Part shown: positions 34,827 through 43,381 of the stretch, one piece after another | Layout of the letters: every line of letters begins with the position of its first letter | Position numbering within the stretch: position 1 is the first letter of the stretch | Assembly (NCBI RefSeq): GCF_002943525.1 | Contig: NZ_CP025394.1 | Span: 1,612,001 to 1,676,000 of the forward strand | Source of the DNA: Kitasatospora sp. MMS16-BH015 | GTDB lineage: Bacteria > Actinomycetota > Actinomycetes > Streptomycetales > Streptomycetaceae | Direction: 5' to 3' | Length of the DNA: 64,000 bases | Made by a program: the position numbers and the translations under genes | Notes under the pieces: model-generated | Database searches by the model: none | What the model was told of the DNA's origin: nothing | The model's input: the letters and a program-made list of their open reading frames with translations, nothing else

Positions 34827-37800
34827 ATGACGACCGGCCAGCAGGATTCCGCTTCAGACCGATCAGGCCTTCCGGCACCGGATGCCCTCATGGACCGCCC
34901 CGGCGAGGACGGGGGTCTCGCCGGGGTGCGGTTGTGGGCAGCGGCGGTGCTCGAACGGGCCGAACCGCTGCTCCCGGCCGACGCCTCCGCACCGCCCCGG
35001 GCCCAGCTGAACGACCCGGCCGCCCGGGACGCGATGATCGCCGAACTGGCCGAGCTGGAAGCCCTGTTGCCGACCGGCGAACCGCTGCGCCCGCTGCTCG
35101 CCGCCCGCCTGGGCGGCCTGCTCGGCTGGCGCCATCTGGAGCGGAACGGCGCCGGCGCCGGCGGTTGGGGGTCGGGCGACCACCTCGGCCCCGACCGCGA
35201 GCGGGCGATCGTGCTGCTCCGCGAGGCCAGGTCCGCCCGGCCGGCGCTGTCGGGAGGGAAGGCGCTGTCGGGGTGGGAGGCGCAGCGGGCCGGGCTGGCC
35301 CTCGCCGTCCTGCTGGTGCCGCCGCAGCTGACCACGGCCCGGCCCACCGACTTCGCCTCGTACTTCGGGTACCGGGACGTGCTGGCCTCGGCCACCGCCG
35401 AGCTCACCGAAGTCCGTTCGGTGCTCGAGGAGTTGGGCGAGCTGCCCTGGCCGCCGGAGCAGCGGAGGATGGTGGAGTCGCTGCGCACCGTCCTCGGGCT
35501 GATGACCGGTGGGCCGTCGCTCGGCCTGGACGACCTCAGCGGGTTCGTCGACGCCCTGCCCCCGGAGTTCCCGCACCGGGCTCAGCTGCAGGCGCTGCTC
35601 GGCCTGCTGCCGCCCGGCCTGGTGGAGTCGGCCACCCCGGCCACCGTGCTCGGCACGGCCGAAGACCGCGCCGCCACGGCGGAGGCCGACGACCGGACCA
35701 CCGCCCTGCTGCTCGGCCTGACCAACCTGGCCGCCCCGGGCGTGCTCAGCCCCGAACAGGCCGAGGCGCTGGCCTCCTCCGTGCAGGGCGACCGCATCCA
35801 CCAGCCGGCCGACCCGTACGCCGTGGCAACGGACGCGATGGCCTACGCGGTACTCCGGGTCAAGGACGCCTTCCTCGCCCAGGACCCGGAGCGGCTGGCC
35901 GACGCGATCGGCCAACTCGCCCGCAGCGGGGAGCGGGTGAGCCCCACCGACCACGTGTACCCGTACCTCGCCCTGATCGGCCCGAGCCTGCTCTCCTTCT
36001 CCCCCATGCTCCGCGGCAACCTCCGGGACCAGCGCGAGGCGGAACGTCAACTCGAGGACTTGAAAGCCCACGTGGCGGAACGTGCGGGAGGGGCGGACGG
36101 ACCGTTCCGCGACCTGGTCCAGCTGGCCGCCATCCTGGTCCAGGCCCAGCGGCTGGAGCAGGAGGAGGACGCCACCGGCCTGGAGCGCTGCATAGCCGAT
36201 CTGCTCGTGCTGCGCGAGCGCGGCCTGCCGGACGAGGCCCGTTCGACCTCCGCCCTGGTGCTCGGCCAGCTGTACCAGGCGCTCGGCCGGCTCCGGCGCG
36301 ACGCCATGCTGACGGAGACGGGGATGAACCTGATCATGTCCGCCCTGGATGGCATGGCGCCCTTCGCCGAGGCGCTCGGCCTGCGCGAGGCGCTGGACAC
36401 GAGCGCCACCGCCATCCGGGCCGGCCTGGCCGAGGATCCCGAGCTGCTCCGGCCACTGCTCGGCAGACCGCCCGCCGAGGAGTCGGCCGAGGCTTCCTCG
36501 CACACCGCCAGGCTCCGTGCCCTGGCCCGCGCGCTCCAGTCGGCCATGACCGGCGAGTCGGCTGAACTCGACGCCGCGATAGCCGAGTTCGGCCCGATCA
36601 GGGAGCAGATGCGGCGGGACGGGCCGGGGTTCGGGGACGCCGATCTGCTCTGGCAGCTGGCCGATCTGCACCGGCGGCGCGGCCGACCCGAGTTGGACGA
36701 CCACGCGCTGGCCGCGCAGGCCATGGTGGAGTCCTTCGAGGCGCTGGCCACCGGTGTGCTGCTGGAGGCGGAGGCCGAGCACCGACTGCTGGTCGCCCGG
36801 GAGGGAGCCTCCCGGGCGCTCCAGGCGGCCTGGTGGGCCGGCTCGCAGGACCAGACCGAACGAGCGATCACCATGTTGGAGCTCGGCCGGTCGATGGTGC
36901 TCCAAGCCACCGCCGCCACCGCCGAGTTACCCGAGCTGCTTGACCGGCGTGGCCACCCCGAGCTGGCCGCGGCCCTGCGCCGGGCGGGCGAGGCGCAGGC
37001 CGAGCCGGGCCCGGTGCCCAGCCGGCTGCGCCGACAGGTGCTGGCGGCCCTCGGCTACGGCGCGGGCCTGGGCCCGTTCGCCCCCGCCGGGCTGGCCGAG
37101 CTCAACGCGGGCCTGCGGCCCTCGGAGGCCGACGCCCTCGTCTACCTGCTGCCGGGCCCGGGCTCCAGCCCGGGGCTGGCCCTGGTGCTCGGCCCCGACC
37201 TCGAACCGGGTGTGCTGGCGCTGCCGCTGCTCGCCGCCGACCGGCGCGAGCCGTTGGAGCGCTACCTGACCGTCTCCGCCGAGCGCTCCACACTGCTGGC
37301 CGGCGCGGACCAGGCCGGCCTGCCCGCCGTCCAGGAAGCCTGGGAACAGGCGCTCACCGACCTCACCGACTGGGCCTACCCCGCCGTGGTCGGCCCGGTG
37401 CTGCACGGCCTGGCCGAGCGCCTGGCCGCCAACCCTTCCCGGCACCGCGACCGCCCCGGCGGCCCCCGGCTGGTGCTGGTGCCTTGCGGCCACCTCGGCG
37501 TGGTCCCCTGGCACGCCGCCCGGCTGCCCGCCGCCGCGCCGCACCGGTACGTCTGCGAGATCGCCGTACTCTCGTACGCCGCCTCCGGCCGCGAGTTCCT
37601 CCGAGCCGCCGCCCGTGAACGCCCCGCCCCGGGCGCCCGCACCGTGCTGGTCGCCGACCCGGGCCAGTCCCTGCTGCACGCCGAGCACGAGGTGCTGGCG
37701 CTCCGCGCGGCCTGCTACCCGGCGGCCGAACTGTACGGCACGTACTTCGAGTTGCCCGACCCACCGGTGGGCCTCGGCACCCCCGAGGAGCTGCTCGCCC

Positions 37801-38402
37801 TGCTGCCCGGAGCCCCGGCCGAGCCCGCAGTGGTGCCGGGAGCAGGATCGGCATCGGCGCCGGTCGGCGTGCTGCACATCGCCTCGCACGGCACGGCCGC
37901 CACCCAGCCGACCGTCTCGGCCCTGCACCTGGCGCCGCCGCCGGGCGGGCCGCCGGAGGCCGGGCGGCTGACGGTGAGCCGGCTGCTGGACCGGCCGACC
38001 GGGCCGGGTGCGGCGGCGGGGCCGCTGGTGGTGCTGAGTGCCTGTGAGACGGACCTGAGCACCCGTGACCACGACGAGGCGCTGACCCTGGCCACGGCCT
38101 TCCTGGCGGCCGGGGCCAAGGACGTGGTCGGTTCGCGCTGGACCACCCGGGATTCGGCCTCGGCACTGATGATGGCCGTCTTCCACCACCACCTGACGGC
38201 CCACGGGCGCAGCCCCGCTGACGCCCTGCAGGCCGCGCAGCGCTGGATGCTCGACCCGGCTCGTACCGCACCACCCGGCCTCGACCCGCAGCTGCTGCGC
38301 GAGGTCGGCCGACCGCACTTGGACCGGCTGCCGCTCTGGGCGGCCTTCGTGCACCACGGACACCCCGGGGCCACCCCCGGGCCCGAGAAGGAGGGGGCAT
38401 GA
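34827..38402 (+). CDS. CHAT-domain protease with helical repeats
   Basis: The start is ATG 34827 or 34812 (no strong site before either); about 1191 residues. Most of the protein is alpha-helical repeats (~80-800). The C-terminal ~350 residues are a CHAT caspase-like domain with His1021 in LHIASHG and Cys1073 in VLSACETDLS, the catalytic dyad, followed by FLAAGAKDVVGSRWTTRDSA, typical of active CHAT. Such proteases are executioners in bacterial conflict systems, e.g. cleaving gasdermin-like or Csx-type partners. Here they sit with a STAND ATPase. The stop overlaps the next gene (ATGA). Confidence 0.87.
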   Translation: MTTGQQDSASDRSGLPAPDALMDRPGEDGGLAGVRLWAAAVLERAEPLLPADASAPPRAQLNDPAARDAMIAELAELEALLPTGEPLRPLLAARLGGLLGWRHLERNGAGAGGWGSGDHLGPDRERAIVLLREARSARPALSGGKALSGWEAQRAGLALAVLLVPPQLTTARPTDFASYFGYRDVLASATAELTEVRSVLEELGELPWPPEQRRMVESLRTVLGLMTGGPSLGLDDLSGFVDALPPEFPHRAQLQALLGLLPPGLVESATPATVLGTAEDRAATAEADDRTTALLLGLTNLAAPGVLSPEQAEALASSVQGDRIHQPADPYAVATDAMAYAVLRVKDAFLAQDPERLADAIGQLARSGERVSPTDHVYPYLALIGPSLLSFSPMLRGNLRDQREAERQLEDLKAHVAERAGGADGPFRDLVQLAAILVQAQRLEQEEDATGLERCIADLLVLRERGLPDEARSTSALVLGQLYQALGRLRRDAMLTETGMNLIMSALDGMAPFAEALGLREALDTSATAIRAGLAEDPELLRPLLGRPPAEESAEASSHTARLRALARALQSAMTGESAELDAAIAEFGPIREQMRRDGPGFGDADLLWQLADLHRRRGRPELDDHALAAQAMVESFEALATGVLLEAEAEHRLLVAREGASRALQAAWWAGSQDQTERAITMLELGRSMVLQATAATAELPELLDRRGHPELAAALRRAGEAQAEPGPVPSRLRRQVLAALGYGAGLGPFAPAGLAELNAGLRPSEADALVYLLPGPGSSPGLALVLGPDLEPGVLALPLLAADRREPLERYLTVSAERSTLLAGADQAGLPAVQEAWEQALTDLTDWAYPAVVGPVLHGLAERLAANPSRHRDRPGGPRLVLVPCGHLGVVPWHAARLPAAAPHRYVCEIAVLSYAASGREFLRAAARERPAPGARTVLVADPGQSLLHAEHEVLALRAACYPAAELYGTYFELPDPPVGLGTPEELLALLPGAPAEPAVVPGAGSASAPVGVLHIASHGTAATQPTVSALHLAPPPGGPPEAGRLTVSRLLDRPTGPGAAAGPLVVLSACETDLSTRDHDEALTLATAFLAAGAKDVVGSRWTTRDSASALMMAVFHHHLTAHGRSPADALQAAQRWMLDPARTAPPGLDPQLLREVGRPHLDRLPLWAAFVHHGHPGATPGPEKEGA

Positions 38403-39103
38403 CTCCGGAAGCACTGCTGAGGCTGCTCCGGCAGCACTGGGACGAGACTGAGGCCGCCCTGGACCCGCCCGGCCGCGAGCTGCTGCGCGCCCGCCTGCGC
38501 GCCCTCGCCGAGGCGACCGGCGACGACCGCGCCACCGCCCGGGCCCTGCACGGGGTGAAGCTCGCCCTGCTGCCCCTGCCCTTCGACCACCCGGTCCGCC
38601 AGGCCCTGGACGGCCAGCGCGGCGCCGTCCTCGACCACCGCCCGGCGGCCGACGCGGCCCGCGAACTCCTCGCCTGGCTGGAGCCGGCCACGGACACCCA
38701 GCCGGAAGCCGGGCCGCAGGGCGCTCACGGGGCGGCGCAGGCCGACGCCGAGGACTCCACCGCCGCGCTGATCGCCGACGCGCAGCGGCGGCTGCTCGCC
38801 GCGCCCCGGCTCAGCGGCGCGGAGCTCGCCACGTTGAGCGTGCCCGCCACCGGCCTGATCCGGCTGGTCGACGCCGGGGGCCACGAGGGCTTCCCCGCCT
38901 TCCAGTTCGCCACCGACGGCAGCCCGCTGCCGGTGGTGACCAGGATCAACGCGCTGCTGCTGGCCGAGCAGGACCCGTGGGGTGCCGCCGACTGGTGGCT
39001 GGCCGGCAACAGCTGGCTGGGCGGCACGCCGGCCGAGCTGCTCGGCCGGATCTCCGACGAACTGCTGGCCGCCGCCGCGCTGGCCCTGACCGAGGGGGAC
39101 TGA
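38399..39103 (+). CDS. Antitoxin-like protein with DUF2384 (MbcA/ParS/Xre-type) C-terminus
   Basis: ATG 38399 overlaps the CHAT stop; 234 residues. The C-terminal ~70 residues (AFQFATDGSPLPVVTRINALLLAEQDPWGAADWWLAGNSWLGGTPAELLG) follow the toxin-binding domain of Xre/MbcA/ParS antitoxins: D-x-W-x-A-x-W-W, N-x-W-L-G-G, P-A-E-L-L. The next gene is a RES-type toxin, the classic partner. The N-terminal half is helical without a clear HTH. Because it is embedded in a large operon, it may serve as a releasable brake on the toxin rather than a stand-alone antitoxin. The stop shares a base with the RES start. Confidence 0.72.
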   Translation: MTPEALLRLLRQHWDETEAALDPPGRELLRARLRALAEATGDDRATARALHGVKLALLPLPFDHPVRQALDGQRGAVLDHRPAADAARELLAWLEPATDTQPEAGPQGAHGAAQADAEDSTAALIADAQRRLLAAPRLSGAELATLSVPATGLIRLVDAGGHEGFPAFQFATDGSPLPVVTRINALLLAEQDPWGAADWWLAGNSWLGGTPAELLGRISDELLAAAALALTEGD

Positions 39104-39789
39104 TGACCGCTCAGCTGCCCCCCGCGGACTCGGAGACCTTTCGGCTGGAGCCCGTGATGGAGACCCTGCCCGCCGGCACCGAGCTGTGGCGCTGCCACGC
39201 CACCAAGTACGCCGGGGCCGAGTTCAACCCCGTCCGGGCCGACCTGCACTTCGGCGGCAGCCGTTTCGACGGCACCAGCCTTGACCCGTACCCGTACCTG
39301 TACGCGGCGCCCGACCGCGTCACCGCGCTGGCCGAGGTGCTGCTCCGCTCGATCCCGTTCGACGGCCGCACCGGCACCCGGCTGATCCCGTACGCCCGGG
39401 TGGCCGGCCGCTCGCTGAGCGCGCTGCGCACCACCAGGGACCTGTGCCTGGTGCGGTTGGTCAGCGAGGAGGACCTGGCCCGGGTCTGCCAGGACTCCTG
39501 GCTGCTGGAGACCGAGGGCCCCGGCTACGCGCAGACCCGCCGCTGGGCCGGCGAGCTGCGGGCCCGGGTGGCCGAGGCGGACGGCCTGCTCTGGCAGTCG
39601 CGGCGGCACCGGCCGCGCACGGCGCTGGTGCTGTTCGGCGACCGGTGCGGCCGGGAGGCCGTGACGGACGACCCCGGCAGCTCCCTCGCGCTGGACTCCC
39701 CGGAGGGCACCGCCGAGGCCAACCGCCTGCTCGCCCCGCTGCGCGCGGCACTGGTGCCGCCGCTCGGTGCGGAGGTGGCCGCGCCGTGA
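39103..39789 (+). CDS. RES-family NAD+ phosphorylase-type toxin
   Basis: ATG 39103 overlaps the antitoxin stop (TGATG); 228 residues. The RES pattern is clear: LWRCH near the N-terminus, AEFNPVRADLHFGGSRFDGT, YPYLYAAPDRVTALAEVLLR (the Glu of this helix is a catalytic candidate), and a final GLLWQSRRHRPRTALVLFGDR. RES toxins degrade NAD+ by phosphorolysis and arrest cells. Its gene end lies in a 38-bp tandem duplication (39771-39808 and 39827-39864). Adjacent DUF2384-like protein supports the assignment. Confidence 0.83.
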   Translation: MTAQLPPADSETFRLEPVMETLPAGTELWRCHATKYAGAEFNPVRADLHFGGSRFDGTSLDPYPYLYAAPDRVTALAEVLLRSIPFDGRTGTRLIPYARVAGRSLSALRTTRDLCLVRLVSEEDLARVCQDSWLLETEGPGYAQTRRWAGELRARVAEADGLLWQSRRHRPRTALVLFGDRCGREAVTDDPGSSLALDSPEGTAEANRLLAPLRAALVPPLGAEVAAP

Positions 39790-39864
39790 CCGCCTCCCTC
39801 TCGCTCGGGATACGCCCTGGACACGTGGAGGTGGCCGCGCCGTGACCGCCTCCCTCTCGCTCGG
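39771..39864. repeat. Duplicated gene junction (38-bp perfect direct repeat)
   Basis: Copy 1 is 39771-39808 and copy 2 is 39827-39864, 56 bases apart. Each carries the end of the RES gene and the GTG start of the vWA gene. The first GTG (39786) opens a 19-codon frame that stops at TGA 39843-39845, overlapping the second GTG (39842), the true vWA start. Because 56 is not a multiple of three, the copies differ in frame. Confidence 0.9.
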
Positions 39865-40660
39865 CTTCGGCCAGGGGTACGACGAGCGCCAGCCGGTGAT
39901 CGTGCTGCTGGACACCTCCGCCTCGATGGGCCGCCCCGCCGACCGGCCCCGGATCGCCGAGCTCAACCGGGCACTTGCCGACTGGTTCGACTCCGTCCGG
40001 GCCCAGCCCCGGCTGCGCGCCCGGGTGGAGGTCTGCCTGGTCACCTTCGACTCCGAGGTCCGGGTCTTCGATCCGGCCACCCGGGCCCTGGTGCCCCGGG
40101 ACCGGGCCGCCGCCGCCACCGCCACCAGCACCGGCACCGGCACCGGCACCGGCACCGCCGGGGAGCTGTTCGCCCCGATCGACGGCCTGCAGCCACCCGA
40201 GCTCGCCGCCGGCGGCTGCACCAACCTGCTGCCCGCCATCCGGCTGGCCCTCGACCTGGCCGCCGACCGCCACCGGGCGCTCACCGCCCAGGGGGTGCCC
40301 GTGCAGCGGCCGGTGATCTGGCTGCTCACCGACGGGGCGCCCACCGACGGGGCGGGCACCGCCCTGAGCCCGGCCGACCTGGCCGCCGACGCCGCGCTCC
40401 TGCGGCGGGCCGAGGAGGAACGCGGCTGCGTCTTCTTCGTGGTCGGCGTCCAAGGGGCCGACCAGGCCCTGCTCGAGGTGCTCGCCCCGGAGGCCACGTA
40501 CCTGCTGGACACCCTGGACTTCACCCGGATCCTCGACTTCCTCTTCCAGAGCGTCGACCGGATCGACCCGCGCGACTCGGCCGGGCAGACCCACCGGCGG
40601 GTGGCCGCCTTCGCCCGAGTCCAGGCCACCCTCGCCTCGCTCGTCGAGGAGGAGCTGTGA
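39842..40660 (+). CDS. vWA-domain protein (TerY-like)
   Basis: GTG 39842 starts 272 residues. The metal-ion-dependent adhesion site is intact: D-x-S-x-S in VIVLLDTSASM, a Thr in GGCTNLLPAIRLAL, and Asp in WLLTDGAPTDG. The domain resembles TerY of the tellurium-resistance-like TerY-P triads, in which a vWA protein, a PP2C phosphatase and a kinase are encoded together, exactly as here. It carries a T-G repeat (residues ~97-105) from a hexanucleotide repeat. The preceding copy of its start is a relic. The stop overlaps the phosphatase gene (GTGA). Confidence 0.85.
   Translation: MTASLSLGFGQGYDERQPVIVLLDTSASMGRPADRPRIAELNRALADWFDSVRAQPRLRARVEVCLVTFDSEVRVFDPATRALVPRDRAAAATATSTGTGTGTGTAGELFAPIDGLQPPELAAGGCTNLLPAIRLALDLAADRHRALTAQGVPVQRPVIWLLTDGAPTDGAGTALSPADLAADAALLRRAEEERGCVFFVVGVQGADQALLEVLAPEATYLLDTLDFTRILDFLFQSVDRIDPRDSAGQTHRRVAAFARVQATLASLVEEEL
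40127..40156. repeat. Hexanucleotide tandem repeat (GGCACC) inside the vWA gene
   Basis: Four exact GGCACC units at 40133-40156 preceded by one variant unit (AGCACC) encode alternating Thr-Gly. Repeat length changes would add or remove two residues and keep the frame. Confidence 0.8.
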
Positions 40661-41568
40661 CCCCCCGCCCTGGCCGGATCGTGGCCGGCGTGGTGGTCCA
40701 GGGCGCAGCCCACCTCGCCGGTGCCCAGGGCTGCCAGGACGCCTTCCGGGCGGCCGCCTCCCCCGACGGCGCCACCCTGGTGCTGGCCGTCGCCGACGGC
40801 GCGGGAAGCCGCGAACGCGGCGCGCTCGGTGCCCACTTGGCCGTGGACACGGCCTGCCGCCTGCTCGCGGCCGACCCGCCACCGCCCGGCGCGGAGGCCG
40901 CCGAGTGGACGGCCTGGCTCGACGGGCGGACCGACGCCGTACTGGCCGCCCACCAGCGGGCCGTGCAGGCGCTGCTGGCCGCCGAGCGGGGGGACGGCGG
41001 GACGGCAGGCGGCGAGCCGGGCGACGGCGGGGAGCGGGACGGCAAGCAGGGGGACGGCAAGGCGGGGGCGCGCGGCGGCGCGGACGCGCTGGCCACCACG
41101 CTGGCCGCCGCCGTGATCCGGCCGCCCTGGGTCGGGTTCCTCCAGGTGGGCGACTGCTTCGGCACGGTGCTGACCTGCCCGCAGGGCAAGGAAGGCAAGG
41201 AAGGCGAGGAGGGCGACCAGGCGCGGCTCGCGCTGCCGCCGCAGCCGACCGCCTTCCTCTCCACGCCCGGGGTCCGGGAGCGCGCCGTCACCCTGGTGCT
41301 GTGCGAACCGCGGCTGACCGGCGTGGTGCTGGCCACCGACGGGTGTGCGCCGCTGGTCCTCGACGCCCCGTCCGTCCACGGGCGGCCCGGTGCGGACGGA
41401 CCGCAGCCCTCACCCCGGTTCTTCGGGCCACTGGCCGCCCGGCTGCGGGCCGGCCGGGGGGACGCCACCCCGCTCCAGGCGCTGCTGCTGGCTCCGGGCG
41501 CGGCCCGCAGCGGGGACGACCTCACCGTGCTCTGCGCGCTCTCCCCCGGCGGTGCGCCGTGGCGATGA
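40657..41568 (+). CDS. PP2C-type serine/threonine phosphatase
   Basis: GTG 40657 overlaps the vWA stop; 303 residues. Metal-binding Asp residues are seen in GCQDAFRAA, VADGAGSRERGA, LATDGCAP and the final GDDLTVL. A Gly/Asp-rich insert at residues ~120-145 separates the halves. It should remove phosphates placed by the kinase encoded next and so set the phosphorylation state of the vWA protein or other partners. This triad is the second element of the TerY-P layout. Confidence 0.85.
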   Translation: MTPRPGRIVAGVVVQGAAHLAGAQGCQDAFRAAASPDGATLVLAVADGAGSRERGALGAHLAVDTACRLLAADPPPPGAEAAEWTAWLDGRTDAVLAAHQRAVQALLAAERGDGGTAGGEPGDGGERDGKQGDGKAGARGGADALATTLAAAVIRPPWVGFLQVGDCFGTVLTCPQGKEGKEGEEGDQARLALPPQPTAFLSTPGVRERAVTLVLCEPRLTGVVLATDGCAPLVLDAPSVHGRPGADGPQPSPRFFGPLAARLRAGRGDATPLQALLLAPGAARSGDDLTVLCALSPGGAPWR

Positions 41569-42698
41569 CCGTACTGGCCGAGGACGGGCGCTGCTGGCGG
41601 CTGACCGAGGAGGTCGGCCGAGGCGGCGAGGGGCAGGTCTACGCGGTGGCCGGACAGCCCGAGTTGGTGGCCAAGATCGTGCCCCACCCGATCGACGGGC
41701 CGCAGCACCGGCGGCGGATCGAGCGGCTGGTCGGCCACCGCCGACAGCCGCGCACCACCCGGTTGCTGGACGGTTCGCTCGGCACGGTGGCCTGGCCGCT
41801 GCTCGCCGTCCGGACCAGGCGCGGCGAGCTGGGCGGGTACCTGATGACCAATCTCCGCCCCCGGTACCGGCCGCTTGACCACCTGTTGGACGCCGGGGCC
41901 CGCGCGGAGCACTTCCCGGCGGCCGACTGGGCCACCGCGCTCCGGGCGGCGGCCCGACTGGCCGCCCTGCTGGCCCTCGCCCACGAGGCCGAATACCTGC
42001 TGGGCGACCTGAAGCCGGACAACGTCTGGGTGGACGCCGAGGGCTACGTCGCCCTCTCCGACCTGGACTCCTGGCAGTTCACCGACCGCGAGGAGCTGTT
42101 CGCGAGCCGGATGCGCAGCCCCGGCTACACCGCTCCCGAGCGGATCACCGACCCCGAGGGTCCGCTCACGGCCGCCGCCGACGACTTCGTGCTCGCGGTG
42201 CTGGTGCACCAGCTGCTGCTGGCCGATCTGCACCCCTTCCACGGCACGCCGGCCGACGGCGGGCCCTACCACTCCAAGGACGACAACCTGCTGCACGGCC
42301 GGTGCCACCTGACCGACCCGCGCAGCCTCCTGCGGCCCGCCCAGCTCCCCCCGGCCGACCTGCTGCCGGGCGCGGTGCGCGACCGGCTGCGCGCCGCCTT
42401 CGGACCCACCGGGCGCGCCGATCCGCAGAGCCGTCCGACGGCGGCCGACTGGGCCGGGGCGCTGGCGGCCGAACTCGCTCCGGAGCGGCTCTGGCGCTGC
42501 CCCGCGAACCGTCGGCACGTGTACACCGCGGAGCGCGCCTGGTGCCCCTGGTGCGACCTGGCCCGCGCGGGCCGCCCCCAGTACCGCGAGGACACCCCGG
42601 CCCCGGACCACCCGGCCGGTCCCCTGGCTGACTCGGCTGCGGCTCCGACGCCCGTATTGGCTCCGGGACCGGGACCGGCATCGAGGAGGATGCGATGA
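41565..42698 (+). CDS. Protein kinase with C-terminal zinc ribbon (TerY-P triad kinase)
   Basis: ATG 41565 overlaps the phosphatase stop (ATGA); 377 residues. It has the Gly-rich loop GRGGEGQVY, Lys in VAKIV, the catalytic loop YLLGDLKPDNVWV (HRD is replaced by LGD, but Asp and Asn are kept), the metal loop LSDLDSW (DLD in place of DFG), and APE in YTAPE. Near the C-terminus RCPANRRHVYTAERAWCPWCDLA gives a Cys-based zinc ribbon. Together these match kinases of vWA-PP2C-kinase triads. Activity is likely, as the key Lys, Asp and Asn are intact. The stop overlaps the radical SAM gene. Confidence 0.84.
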   Translation: MTVLAEDGRCWRLTEEVGRGGEGQVYAVAGQPELVAKIVPHPIDGPQHRRRIERLVGHRRQPRTTRLLDGSLGTVAWPLLAVRTRRGELGGYLMTNLRPRYRPLDHLLDAGARAEHFPAADWATALRAAARLAALLALAHEAEYLLGDLKPDNVWVDAEGYVALSDLDSWQFTDREELFASRMRSPGYTAPERITDPEGPLTAAADDFVLAVLVHQLLLADLHPFHGTPADGGPYHSKDDNLLHGRCHLTDPRSLLRPAQLPPADLLPGAVRDRLRAAFGPTGRADPQSRPTAADWAGALAAELAPERLWRCPANRRHVYTAERAWCPWCDLARAGRPQYREDTPAPDHPAGPLADSAAAPTPVLAPGPGPASRRMR

Positions 42699-43381
42699 CG
42701 ACGGAACTCACCTCGGAGGGACGGCTGTTGGCCGTCGCCCGGACGCTGGACCGGTGTGCGGTGCTCGGCCCCGGGCAGCGGGCGGTGATCTGGGTGCAGG
42801 GGTGCCCGCTGCGCTGCGGCGGGTGCGTGGCGGCCGAGACGCTGCCCTTCGCCGAGCCGGGGACGGGGCGGCCGGTCGCCGAACTGGTGGACTGGCTGGC
42901 CGGGTTGCCCGGGATCGACGGGGTGACGCTCTCCGGCGGGGAGCCGTTCGCCCAGGCCGAGGCGCTCACCGAACTGCTCGACCGGCTCGCCGAACGGCGG
43001 CCCGGACTCTCCACCATGGCGTACTCCGGCTTCCCACTGGCGGCGCTGCGCCGCGGCAGCCCGGCCCAACTGGCCCTGCTGGAGCGGCTCGACCTCCTGG
43101 TGGACGGTCCCTACCAGGCCGCCCGGCACGCCGACCTGCGCTGGCGCGGCTCCTCCAACCAACGGATCCACGCCCTGACCCCGCGGCACGCCGAGGTGCT
43201 GACCGAGCCGGACACCAGCGCCGGGCTGCAGCTCTCCGTCGGGCTCGACGGCTCCGTCTCCTGGGCCGGCGTACCGGCCGTACCCGGCTTCCGGGCCGAA
43301 CTGGAACGCCGGCTGGCCGCCGGCGGCTTCGAACTCCGTCCTGCGGACCCAGCGCCGCACCCCTCGGGAGGTACCCCTTGA
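42695..43381 (+). CDS. Radical SAM protein, NrdG-like 4Fe-4S activase
   Basis: ATG 42695 overlaps the kinase stop (ATGA); 228 residues. The cluster motif CPLRCGGC lies at residues 37-44 (QGCPLRCGGCVAAETL), followed by VTLSGGEPFAQAEAL. This is the small core of anaerobic ribonucleotide-reductase activating proteins and of QueE-like enzymes, without the large C-terminal SPASM part. It may install a glycyl radical or act on a small molecule. No glycyl-radical partner gene is present, so its target here is unknown. With the QueD-like gene it hints at a shared cofactor-type product. Confidence 0.83.
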   Translation: MTTELTSEGRLLAVARTLDRCAVLGPGQRAVIWVQGCPLRCGGCVAAETLPFAEPGTGRPVAELVDWLAGLPGIDGVTLSGGEPFAQAEALTELLDRLAERRPGLSTMAYSGFPLAALRRGSPAQLALLERLDLLVDGPYQAARHADLRWRGSSNQRIHALTPRHAEVLTEPDTSAGLQLSVGLDGSVSWAGVPAVPGFRAELERRLAAGGFELRPADPAPHPSGGTP

